A DNA stretch of 10,677 nucleotides from Eudoraea sp. (GTDB taxonomy: Bacteria > Bacteroidota > Bacteroidia > Flavobacteriales > Flavobacteriaceae): positions 1-10,677 of the forward strand of contig JABDQS010000134.1 of NCBI GenBank assembly GCA_013042125.1, read 5' to 3'. Below are positions 4,715 to 10,677 of this stretch, in pieces (within the stretch, counting starts at the first letter, position 1; every line of letters begins with the position of its first letter). The notes beneath the pieces were generated by a model that did no database searches, was not told the origin of the DNA, and saw only the letters and a program-made list of their open reading frames with translations. Both the position numbers and the translations under genes were made by a program.

Positions 4715-6901
4715 ATGTCGAAGAAAAAGAAAAGGAAGAATAATCACAGGAAGAATGAGATTACAAAAGGGATCTTTGAGGTATTGGAAAAAGAGCCGAA
4801 TAAAAGTTTTAATTACAAACAAATAGCATCCAAGCTTAATATAAATGACACCGAAGGAAGAAATATTTTAATAAAAAGGTTAGGTCAATTACAAGCTAAG
4901 GATAGGATCAAAGAAATTAATAGGGGCAAGTTTACTTCACTACAAGAAAAAGCTCTGTATGAGGGTATTATTGAGTTAACAGCCAGGGGTAATGCATATG
5001 TAATTGTAGAGGGTTTAGATGATGATATTTTTATTGCATCTAATAAAGTAAATAAAGCATTTAACGGGGACAAAGTAGAGGTTCTTTTGAAACCTTCCAG
5101 AAAATCAAATAAATTGGAAGGGCAAGTTATATCTGTCCTTGAAAGAAAGAAAAATAATTTTGTAGGCATTATAGAATTAAAAAAATCTTTTGCTTTTGTG
5201 CGACCTACAGATCAAAAGATGTATACAGATATCTTTGTACCTATAGATCTTGTTGGGAACGCAAAAAATGGAGAAAAAGTAATTGTCGAAATACTTTCCT
5301 GGGAGAAAGATGCAGATTCTCCTACGGGTAAGGTAAAAGAAATACTTGGATTACCCGGATTACACAACACAGAGATACACGCTATCCTTGCAGAATATGG
5401 GCTACCTTATAGTTTTCCAAAGGAAGTGGAACATGTTGCGAATACCTTAGATACTTCTATAAAGGAAACTGAGATATCAAAAAGAAGGGATATGCGCGAT
5501 ACTCTTACCTTCACCATTGATCCTAAAGATGCTAAAGATTTTGATGATGCCTTATCTTTTAAAAAACTTCCAAATGGGAATTATGAGATAGGAATTCATA
5601 TAGCAGATGTTTCTTTTTATGTTACTCCGGATACATTACTGGACAAAGAAGCATATGAAAGAGCTACCTCTGTTTATTTAGTAGATAGGGTAGTTCCTAT
5701 GTTGCCAGAGATCTTATCTAATAATGCTTGTTCTTTGAGGCCTAATGAAGACAAATACACGTTTTCTGCAGTTTTTGAAATAAACGAACAGACACAAGTT
5801 ATAAATGAATGGTTTGGGCGTACAGCTATCCATTCTAATGAACGTTTCGCTTATGAAGAGGCTCAATATATCATAGAGAACAATACCACCTCTATAGACA
5901 CTTCTGTATCCATAAGAGGTGAATCTTACAGCGTATCTAATGAAATAAAAGAGGCGGTTCTCACATTGAACAGGTTATCAAAAATTATGCGGGAAAGACG
6001 CATGAGCGCCGGCGCTATATCTTTTGATAAATTAGAGGTAAAATTTAATTTAAATGAGGATAATGTACCTGTAAGTGTCTACTTTAAAGAAGCAAAAGAC
6101 GCTAATAAACTCATTGAGGAATTTATGTTATTAGCGAATAGAAAAGTAGCCGCATTTATTGGAAAACAGCGCCCTAAAAAGACTTTTGTTTATCGTATAC
6201 ATGACGAACCCAATGAAGATAAACTAATGGCTTTAAATGGCATCATTTCTAAATTTGGGCACAAATTAAATTTCCAAAATAAGAAGACCATTAGTGAATC
6301 TTTAAATAAATTACTGGAGGATGTAAAAGGACATAAAGAACAAAACCTGGTAGACACCCTGGCTATAAGAAGTATGAGTAAAGCAATTTATACTACAGAT
6401 AATATTGGTCACTATGGTCTGGCGTTTGATTATTATTCGCACTTTACATCGCCTATTAGAAGATACCCGGATGTAATAGTTCACAGATTACTTCAACATT
6501 ATCTGGATGGCGGAAAATCGCCTGAAGCAGATCCTGTTGAAGAACAGTGCAAGCACTCTTCGGACATGGAGTACTTAGCCTCCAGTGCTGAGCGCGATTC
6601 TATAAAATACATGCAGATCAAATTTATGCAAGATCACCAGGATAAGGAGTTTGTAGGGGTTATTTCCGGGGTCACCGAATGGGGCATCTATGTAGAGATC
6701 ATTGAGAATAAATGCGAAGGAATGGTAAGGATCCGCGATATAAAAGATGATTATTATACCTTTGATGAAAGGCAATATGCACTTGTTGGGGAAAGAAGGA
6801 AGAAAGTATATCAATTAGGAGACGAAGTACGAGTGATGGTAAAGAATACAGATCTGGTTAAAAGACACCTCGATTTTAGTCTTCTTGGAAAAGCGACGTA
6901 A
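4715..6901 (+). CDS. rnr: Ribonuclease R, 3'-5' exoribonuclease
   Basis: This 728-residue RNase II/R family enzyme degrades structured RNA processively from the 3' end. It has a very basic N-terminus (MSKKKKRKNNHRKNE) and a winged-helix region (about 19-75), followed by cold-shock OB domains (about 80-225). The RNB catalytic domain carries D269-P-K-D-A-K-D275-F-D277-D278, the Mg-binding aspartates, and HYGLAFDYYSHFTSPIRRYPD around residues 566-586 with the conserved RRYPD. A C-terminal S1 domain runs from about residue 645 to the end. Length and order match RNase R rather than RNase II. The long basic C-terminal tail of the E. coli enzyme is absent; lysines are concentrated at the N-terminus instead. 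An ATG 4 bp upstream (nt 4711) is in another frame. The first two thirds are noticeably more AT-rich than flanking genes. Confidence 0.96.
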   Translation: MSKKKKRKNNHRKNEITKGIFEVLEKEPNKSFNYKQIASKLNINDTEGRNILIKRLGQLQAKDRIKEINRGKFTSLQEKALYEGIIELTARGNAYVIVEGLDDDIFIASNKVNKAFNGDKVEVLLKPSRKSNKLEGQVISVLERKKNNFVGIIELKKSFAFVRPTDQKMYTDIFVPIDLVGNAKNGEKVIVEILSWEKDADSPTGKVKEILGLPGLHNTEIHAILAEYGLPYSFPKEVEHVANTLDTSIKETEISKRRDMRDTLTFTIDPKDAKDFDDALSFKKLPNGNYEIGIHIADVSFYVTPDTLLDKEAYERATSVYLVDRVVPMLPEILSNNACSLRPNEDKYTFSAVFEINEQTQVINEWFGRTAIHSNERFAYEEAQYIIENNTTSIDTSVSIRGESYSVSNEIKEAVLTLNRLSKIMRERRMSAGAISFDKLEVKFNLNEDNVPVSVYFKEAKDANKLIEEFMLLANRKVAAFIGKQRPKKTFVYRIHDEPNEDKLMALNGIISKFGHKLNFQNKKTISESLNKLLEDVKGHKEQNLVDTLAIRSMSKAIYTTDNIGHYGLAFDYYSHFTSPIRRYPDVIVHRLLQHYLDGGKSPEADPVEEQCKHSSDMEYLASSAERDSIKYMQIKFMQDHQDKEFVGVISGVTEWGIYVEIIENKCEGMVRIRDIKDDYYTFDERQYALVGERRKKVYQLGDEVRVMVKNTDLVKRHLDFSLLGKAT

Positions 6902-6950
6902 GTTTTAAAACAATTAATCGTTCTATATAGGACATCCTAAAGAATAGATC

Positions 6951-7631
6951 ATGAAAAGGTTGGTTTTATTGCTTTTTATTTGGGCAGGCGCTCTGTCTTT
7001 GCAATCCCAGGAAGGAAAAGTATCTCAAAACCTAAGTAGTTTTAAAGAGCTGAAAGTTTTCGACGGGTTATCGGTGAATTTGATACGCTCCAATAAAAAT
7101 CAGGCAGTGATCACAGGCGCTAATACTTCAAAGGTGGCAATTGTTAACTCTGATGGTGTTCTGAAGATACGAATGGAAATAAGCAAGCTCTTTAGCGGAT
7201 ACAGAACCTTTATAGACCTGTATTACACTCAAGACCTAACGGTAATTGATGTTAATGAGGACGCAAGGATCACAGCAAAAGAGACCATAAAGCAAAACGT
7301 TGTTGAACTCAAAGCACAGGAAGGCGGGGAGATCAACATACAAGCCCAGGTAGAACAATTATTGATCAAATCAGTAACCGGTGGAGTAATAAATGCCAAC
7401 GGCACCTCAGACAACCAGGATGTCCAGATCAATACCGGCGGGGTTTATAAAGGGAAGGACCTCAAAACAAAATTTACTACAGTAAATGTAAATGCAGGTT
7501 CTAGCGCAGAGATCTATGCTACTTCCTACGTAAAAGTTAGCGTGAAGGCTGGAGGGACTGTCTATGTTTATGGAGACCCGGATAAAATGGAAGAAAAAAC
7601 GGTCTTTGGTGGTAAAATAGAGCGAATGTAA
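6951..7631 (+). CDS. Secreted head-GIN domain protein (DUF2807-like)
   Basis: This 226-residue protein has an N-terminal signal peptide: MKR, then a hydrophobic core to about residue 16, with cleavage probably near SLQSQ-E. The rest is predicted all-beta. It follows the head-GIN/DUF2807 pattern common in Bacteroidota: an opening SSFKELKVFDGLSVNLI strand pair, VDVNEDARI-type repeats, then short parallel strands rich in Gly/Asn/Thr (TGGVINANGTSD, NTGGVYKGKDL, NAGSSAEIYA). It ends with the characteristic GGTVYVYGDPDKMEEKTVFGGKI. The molecular function of the family is not established; the 'adhesin' label in databases rests on fold resemblance. It is likely periplasmic or envelope-associated. It lies 49 bp after rnr and 10 bp before the LysE-family gene, suggesting at least a two-gene transcript with the latter. 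Confidence 0.87.
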   Translation: MKRLVLLLFIWAGALSLQSQEGKVSQNLSSFKELKVFDGLSVNLIRSNKNQAVITGANTSKVAIVNSDGVLKIRMEISKLFSGYRTFIDLYYTQDLTVIDVNEDARITAKETIKQNVVELKAQEGGEINIQAQVEQLLIKSVTGGVINANGTSDNQDVQINTGGVYKGKDLKTKFTTVNVNAGSSAEIYATSYVKVSVKAGGTVYVYGDPDKMEEKTVFGGKIERM

Positions 7632-7641
7632 AAACAGTGCG

Positions 7642-8322
7642 ATGATCGAAGATATACAAGCGGCTATTCCTCTTGGATTTTTCTTAAGCTTTATGATCGG
7701 TCCTGTATTTTTTGTACTGTTAGAAACCAGTGCTACAAAAGGATTTAGAGCCGGATTGGTATTTGACGCCGGAGTGATAATCGCCGACATTATTTTCCTC
7801 ACAATAGCCTACTTCAGTAGTTTTCAATTATTAGAGAATTTAAGCAATCAACCAGGATTGTACGTATTTGGAGGAGCCATTCTATTGGTTTATGCCATCA
7901 CCATCCTTTTCAGCAAAGCTCCGATAAATGACGGAACCAATGTTCAAACCAGTAAAACAGGATATTTGGGACTATTTATTAAGGGGTTCCTGCTTAATTT
8001 CATCAATATTGGGGTGTTGGTATTTTGGCTTGGAGTGATCATTGTAGTGGGCCCCAGCCTGGATAACGAGCCCAATAGAATACTGGTCTTCTTTTCTGCT
8101 ATGCTTTCCGCATATTTGATCACAGACATCTTTAAAATATTATTAGCTAAACAATTGAGGCGAAAGCTTACATTAAGGAGAATATTTCTGGTAAAAAAGG
8201 CATTGGGAATAATTTTGGCCATCTGTGGTGTAGTGTTGATCATAAAAGGATTCCTTCCCAAGGATAAGCTCAACATAGAAAAAGGAATAGAACTTATTAG
8301 GGAGGCAGAAGGGACACAGTAA
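7642..8322 (+). CDS. LysE family translocator (amino-acid/small-molecule exporter)
   Basis: This 226-residue inner-membrane protein has about six hydrophobic segments. The N-terminal IPLGFFLSFMIGPVFFVLLET contains the conserved G-P pair of the LysE/RhtB superfamily. It is followed by GFRAGLVFDAGVIIADIIF, a second cluster with Asp in the membrane, then FIKGFLLNFINIGVLVFWLG, where the conserved NP of many members is replaced by NI. Members export amino acids or related solutes using the proton gradient; the substrate here is unknown. The ATG starts 10 bp after the head-GIN stop. Its TAA is followed within 50 bp by the convergent tRNA-Cys gene, whose terminator hairpin lies between them. Confidence 0.9.
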   Translation: MIEDIQAAIPLGFFLSFMIGPVFFVLLETSATKGFRAGLVFDAGVIIADIIFLTIAYFSSFQLLENLSNQPGLYVFGGAILLVYAITILFSKAPINDGTNVQTSKTGYLGLFIKGFLLNFINIGVLVFWLGVIIVVGPSLDNEPNRILVFFSAMLSAYLITDIFKILLAKQLRRKLTLRRIFLVKKALGIILAICGVVLIIKGFLPKDKLNIEKGIELIREAEGTQ

Positions 8323-8324
8323 TA

Positions 8325-8361
8325 CCAAAAACAAAGATCCCCAACCTTTGCAGGTCAGGGA
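8325..8361 (-). terminator. Factor-independent terminator for the distal tRNA-Cys gene
   Basis: Reading the minus strand, positions 8361-8352 pair with 8347-8338. The stem is 10 bp with two G-U pairs and the loop GCAA is four bases. It is followed by the T-rich tail TCTTTGTTTTT at 8337-8327. It begins 8 bp after the tRNA 3' end. On the plus strand no T-run follows, so it serves the tRNA rather than the LysE-family gene. Confidence 0.65.
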
Positions 8362-8368
8362 AATTCAG

Positions 8369-8439
8369 AGGCATCGAGCGGATTCGAACCGCTGTACAAG
8401 CTTTTGCAGAGCTGTGCCTAGCCACTCGGCCACGATGCC
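8369..8439 (-). tRNA. tRNA-Cys (GCA)
   Basis: The gene is 71 nt and folds into a complete cloverleaf. The acceptor stem is GGCATCG/CGATGCC with discriminator U73, a Cys identity base. The D-stem is GCC/GGC with G18-G19. The anticodon loop CTGCAAA has the normal U33 and anticodon GCA. The T-arm is AGCGG-TTCGAAT-CCGCT, and G15 with C48 form a standard Levitt pair. The bottom anticodon-stem pair 27-43 is a C-U mismatch. The 3' CCA is not encoded and must be added. A TAAATTTG -7 element lies 12 bp upstream and a terminator follows. Confidence 0.95.
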
Positions 8440-8451
8440 ATTACAAAGCAG

Positions 8452-8459
8452 CAAATTTA
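8452..8459 (-). promoter_or_regulatory. -7 element TAAATTTG for the distal tRNA-Cys gene
   Basis: This is a perfect match to TAnnTTTG on the minus strand, 12 bp before the tRNA 5' end and downstream of the terminator of the other tRNA. It suggests the two tRNAs are separately transcribed. The nearest TTG upstream is 26 bp away, slightly far for a -33 box. Confidence 0.55.
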
Positions 8460-8485
8460 CGAAATTAAGATGGAAGTATCACGCA

Positions 8486-8517
8486 CAAAATAGCCCCTAA
8501 ATTAGCAGGGGCCTATT
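8486..8517 (-). terminator. Terminator-like hairpin between the two tRNA-Cys genes
   Basis: On the minus strand GCCCCT (8512-8507) pairs with AGGGGC (8498-8493) around an 8-base loop. The stem can be extended by AATA/TATT with one bulged G. The run TATTTTG follows. It lies 21 bp past the 3' end of the upstream tRNA-Cys-like gene, as expected for its terminator. Confidence 0.6.
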
Positions 8518-8537
8518 CTGTGAGGGTGTATCGGCAG

Positions 8538-8609
8538 AGGCATCGGGTGGACTCGAACCACCATAAAAGCTGTTGCGCAGCTTCGTCTATCCAATTCGAC
8601 CACAATGCC
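8538..8609 (-). tRNA. tRNA-Cys-like gene (GCA) with abnormal anticodon loop
   Basis: The gene is 72 nt and a full cloverleaf can be drawn. The acceptor is GGCATTG/CGATGCC with one G-U pair, and the discriminator is U73. The D-arm is GTC/GAC with G18-G19. The anticodon stem AAGCT/AGCTT is perfect. The T-arm is GGTGG-TTCGAGT-CCACC, and A15-U48 form a Levitt pair. The seven-base anticodon loop is GCGCAAC. Its centre reads GCA (Cys), but position 33 is C instead of the near-universal U. G32 and C38 can pair, shrinking the loop to five bases. No CCA is encoded. Acceptor and flanking bases are close to the neighbouring tRNA-Cys, so it is probably a diverged duplicate. Whether it is aminoacylated or decodes on the ribosome is unknown. 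Confidence 0.8.
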
Positions 8610-8617
8610 GGATAGTA

Positions 8618-8625
8618 CAAAAGTA
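8618..8625 (-). promoter_or_regulatory. -7 element TACTTTTG for the proximal tRNA-Cys-like gene
   Basis: This is a perfect TAnnTTTG match on the minus strand ending 8 bp before the tRNA 5' end, the distance expected for a tRNA promoter. No TTG is seen at 17-23 bp further upstream. The intact element argues that this unusual tRNA gene is transcribed. Confidence 0.5.
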
Positions 8626-8664
8626 CTCATTCAAATAATTAAGTTAAAATTAAAGAATGCCGGT

Positions 8665-9021
8665 TTATCGAATAAAGGAATAACTTACCGATACGGAGGA
8701 TACATCACCTCTGATAGGGGGGTTTATTTTAGCTACCCTCACCTTTCCTTTAACCACCAGGCTGATCTCTTTCAAAATTCGGTCCGCTATACGGCGAGCC
8801 ACATGTTCCAGCAGCTTTGAAGGTATCTTCATTTCTTCTTTTACGATACGATTTATCAGCACATAATCTGCAGTATCTTTCAAAGAATCTGTAAAACCAG
8901 GTTTGCGAAGATCTGCCTTTACAACTACATCTACACGGTAATCACTACCAATGCGAGTCTCTTCCTCCAGGCATCCGTGGTGAGCATAAAGTTTTATGTT
9001 ATTGAGGGCAATAGTATCCAA
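8665..9021 (-). CDS. folB: Dihydroneopterin aldolase
   Basis: This 118-residue cytosolic enzyme converts 7,8-dihydroneopterin to 6-hydroxymethyl-dihydropterin plus glycolaldehyde in folate synthesis. Family features are LNNIKLYAHHGCLEEE (residues 6-21; the Glu cluster includes the pterin-contacting region), SLKDTADYVLI, SKLLEHVARRIADRI with its conserved Glu, and a C-terminal KINPPIRGDVSSVSV carrying the catalytic-lysine position. Length is normal. The frame has no ATG: it begins at TTG (9019-9021), preceded by an in-frame stop further up. TTG as start gives the usual M-x-x-I-x-L-x-NI beginning. A perfect TACATTTG -7 element lies 17 bp upstream. The tRNA-Cys-like gene follows on the same strand about 55 bp later. 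Confidence 0.93.
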   Translation of the reverse strand: MDTIALNNIKLYAHHGCLEEETRIGSDYRVDVVVKADLRKPGFTDSLKDTADYVLINRIVKEEMKIPSKLLEHVARRIADRILKEISLVVKGKVRVAKINPPIRGDVSSVSVSYSFIR

Positions 9022-9038
9022 GGCAATTTCTTGAAATA

Positions 9039-9046
9039 CAAATGTA
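9039..9046 (-). promoter_or_regulatory. -7 element TACATTTG for folB
   Basis: This is a perfect TAnnTTTG match on the minus strand, 17 bp before the TTG start codon. It supports an independent folB promoter, separate from the secretion genes upstream, and supports a short leader consistent with the TTG start. Confidence 0.55.
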
Positions 9047-9065
9047 AAAGAAAACTACTAGAAAA

Positions 9066-10010
9066 TTAATAGGTACAACGGCAATTACTAAGTCCCTGGA
9101 ATAGATCCACCCCAAGGGTCACCACATGTGTTCCCGTACTAAAACCAAGGATCTCATTTAAAATGATCTGGTATGAATAACCAAAATAAAAATTGCTCTT
9201 TTTCAGACCCATTATTGGGGCAATATATAGCGGGCTACCGATCTGATCATTTAAGAACCTGTAGGTAACACCGGCATAATAGTAATCTTCAAAATCGTAC
9301 CAACGGAATTTCACATTCAGATCCGTTACAGAACGTCCATCACTTTCGAACCATTGAAAGAAAACAGAAGGTTCTATTTCAAGACGACTGTTCTTGTTCT
9401 TGGTATACCTGTATCCGGTGTAGATATAATAATTACGAAGACGGTTTGGTTCAAATATTGGGTTAAATCTTGTAAGATCTTTGTCCAAAAGGTTGGAAGC
9501 ATTGATACTGAAATAGAACTTATCTTTTCTGTACAGCACACCAACGTCAAAATTGTGATTGGTAGTGGCCCTGTCGTCCGTAACATTTGGATCTGGTCCA
9601 TCGAAATTCTCAATATCTATACGGAATTGATTGAAATTATAAGAGATCCCAAAGGAAACGAACTCATCATCGTACCTATCTAGCGTTAAATGGTGTGCAA
9701 ATGAAAGCCTGGCGCCTCGTTGCTTGGTCTCGCCATTGCTATCATTATACAATAGCATTCCCAGCCCGGATCTGTTCCCTATCCTGGCATCAGCTGCCAG
9801 GGATTGAGTATCAGGAGCGTCTTTGATCCCCACCCATTGGGTAAGACCATTGATCCGCACCTTAATATGGTCGCCGATACCCGCATAGGTAGGAGACATC
9901 ACAAAGGGATTGTCTGCTAAATATTGTGAGAGCTGCGGCAAAGTAAGCTCCTGCCCCCTTGCGATGGCTGCGCTGAGCAATAAGATTCCATATATAATAT
10001 ACTTACGCAT
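9066..10010 (-). CDS. PorP/SprF family type IX secretion system outer-membrane protein
   Basis: This 314-residue protein has an N-terminal signal peptide (MRKYIIYGILLLSAAIARGQE, cleavage near ARG-QE). The mature part begins with the family hallmark LPQLSQYLADNPFVMSPTYAGI and continues with many alternating beta strands suggesting an outer-membrane beta barrel. These include GLGMLLYNDSNGETKQRGARLSFAHH, FVSFGISYNF, FDVGVLYRKDKFYFSINASNLL, YYAGVTYRF and SNFYFGYSYQI. PorP/SprF proteins pair with individual T9SS cargo, as SprF does for SprB in gliding. The gene lies 23 bp downstream of the gene encoding a T9SS type B C-terminal domain, the usual arrangement. It probably helps anchor or deliver that protein; pairing is inferred from adjacency. 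Confidence 0.93.
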   Translation of the reverse strand: MRKYIIYGILLLSAAIARGQELTLPQLSQYLADNPFVMSPTYAGIGDHIKVRINGLTQWVGIKDAPDTQSLAADARIGNRSGLGMLLYNDSNGETKQRGARLSFAHHLTLDRYDDEFVSFGISYNFNQFRIDIENFDGPDPNVTDDRATTNHNFDVGVLYRKDKFYFSINASNLLDKDLTRFNPIFEPNRLRNYYIYTGYRYTKNKNSRLEIEPSVFFQWFESDGRSVTDLNVKFRWYDFEDYYYAGVTYRFLNDQIGSPLYIAPIMGLKKSNFYFGYSYQIILNEILGFSTGTHVVTLGVDLFQGLSNCRCTY

Positions 10011-10033
10011 AGTAGTATTTCGGTTAAATTCTC

Positions 10034-10677
10034 TTATCTATAGAGCGTAAAGTGCCCTACAAATTCTCTTTCATCTCTCTCCCCATTAAGTTTCACTACG
10101 TACCAATAGTCGCCTGTTGGCAGCATGCTGCCCTGATACATTCCATTCCATCCCGGAGAGTTCTGGGTGATCCTATAGAGTTCTCTACCATAACGGTCAA
10201 AAACTATGGTTAGTATTTCCGGGAAGCCTTCCATGTTTCTGGGAATCCATGTATCATTCATTCCGTCTCCATCCGGGGTAAAGTAGTTTGGCAATTCTAT
10301 ATCGATGAATTCCATAAAGATCTGTGCTTCTACCATACACCCATTTGCATCGATCACCTGTACCGTATAGGTGTCAGTGCGATTAATGTAATAGGTATTG
10401 TCAGTACCGTTATCCTCACCGTCGAAAATAAAGGTATAGTCCTCTACACCGCCTGTGGCTACTGCAGTGATCTCATTGATGTTGTTTTGTTCCAGAACCA
10501 GTGTCAACGGTTCAAAGTTCTCGATCTCAAAATCGATCGTTTGAACGCATCCGTTAGCATGGGAAATAGCTATATAATGAGACCCCGGAGCCGTATTGGT
10601 AAAGTCGGGATTTAGTTGCATATCTGCGGGATCTGTTGAATCCAGAGCATACATGATCGATCCAAGTACTGTTGGGT
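10034..10677 (-). CDS. T9SS type B (gliding-motility-associated) surface protein, C-terminal part
   Basis: The frame continues to the right edge: codons upstream of the first Met at 10654 read P-T-V-L-G-S-I, so only the last 213 or so residues are visible. Two SprB-like Ig/PKD-type repeats can be seen. One ends PGSHYIAISHANGC, and one runs ITAVATGGVEDYTFIFDG to TDTYTVQVIDANGC. They are followed by the C-terminal secretion domain LPNYFTPDGDGMNDTW, IVFDRYGRELYRI, GWNGMYQGSMLPTGDYWYVV and FVGHFTLYR. This is the gliding-motility-associated C-terminal domain that directs large surface proteins through the type IX system in Bacteroidota. It is probably a large repeat adhesin whose N-terminal part lies outside the window, co-transcribed with the PorP/SprF-like gene 23 bp downstream. 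Confidence 0.93.
   Translation of the reverse strand, partial: PTVLGSIMYALDSTDPADMQLNPDFTNTAPGSHYIAISHANGCVQTIDFEIENFEPLTLVLEQNNINEITAVATGGVEDYTFIFDGEDNGTDNTYYINRTDTYTVQVIDANGCMVEAQIFMEFIDIELPNYFTPDGDGMNDTWIPRNMEGFPEILTIVFDRYGRELYRITQNSPGWNGMYQGSMLPTGDYWYVVKLNGERDEREFVGHFTLYR

Noticed and set aside
4625..4822. 65-codon minus-strand hydrophobic frame over the rnr start
   Set aside because: Its Phe/Leu/Ile richness is what the antisense of the Lys-rich rnr N-terminus and AT-rich DNA would give by chance.
6902..6911. 10-bp palindrome GTTTTAAAAC right after the rnr stop
   Set aside because: It is low-complexity A/T, too short for a terminator stem, and lacks a following T-run.
7407..7802. 131-codon open frame on the minus strand across the head-GIN/LysE junction
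   Set aside because: It is antisense to two well-supported genes, its translation resembles no family I know, and it has no promoter-like element.
8605..8820. 71-codon plus-strand frame starting in the tRNA-Cys-like gene
   Set aside because: It overlaps a tRNA and the antisense of folB, and no recognisable protein results.
9354..9683. 109-codon plus-strand frame inside the PorP/SprF gene
   Set aside because: It is the opposite-strand shadow of a gene with clear signal peptide and family motifs.
1..10677. CRISPR arrays, insertion sequences, phage or toxin-antitoxin modules
   Set aside because: No regularly spaced direct repeats, transposase-, integrase- or Cas-like proteins, or paired small-gene module was found on either strand.

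Overview
The window looks like a piece of chromosome from a marine-type Flavobacteriaceae (Bacteroidota). The evidence is a PorP/SprF-family protein next to the C-terminal end of a gliding-motility/type IX secretion (T9SS type B) surface protein, a head-GIN-domain envelope protein, few recognisable Shine-Dalgarno sites, and several copies of the Bacteroidota -7 promoter element TAnnTTTG just upstream of genes. No plasmid, phage, IS, integrase or CRISPR signature was seen, so it reads mostly as ordinary core and housekeeping chromosome.

Layout from left to right. (1) Nt 1-2237, plus strand: the 3' part of a fructosamine-kinase-family gene, a Gfo/Idh/MocA oxidoreductase, and a small unrecognised protein with a possible PD-(D/E)XK-like motif under an apparently near-leaderless promoter. 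(2) Nt 2277-4112, minus strand: a likely operon rpiB > CDF zinc-type exporter > ElaA-like GNAT acetyltransferase. A 17-bp perfect dyad lies between the first two genes, and only 4 bp separate the last two. (3) Nt 4143-4714: a divergent, gene-free, very AT-rich spacer. Nt 4141-4620 count to about 20% G+C by hand. It holds four GTTAAC sites and two or three degenerate DnaA-box-like 9-mers. (4) Nt 4715-8322, plus strand: rnr (RNase R), a secreted head-GIN protein and a LysE-family translocator. (5) Nt 8369-9021, minus strand: folB, then two tRNA-Cys-type genes, each with its own TAnnTTTG element and a terminator-like hairpin. The upstream tRNA copy has an abnormal anticodon loop, with C33 and a potential G32-C38 pair. 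(6) Nt 9066-10677, minus strand: the C-terminal end of a T9SS type B surface protein followed by its PorP/SprF-like partner gene.

Functionally the genes cover damaged-sugar repair and sugar metabolism (fructosamine kinase, RpiB), metal homeostasis (CDF), RNA turnover (RNase R), folate synthesis (FolB), Cys decoding, and surface-protein secretion. I did not find a clear new multi-gene system. The items most worth a second look are the aberrant second tRNA-Cys, the roughly 570-bp AT-rich spacer upstream of rnr, and the small PD-(D/E)XK-like protein.
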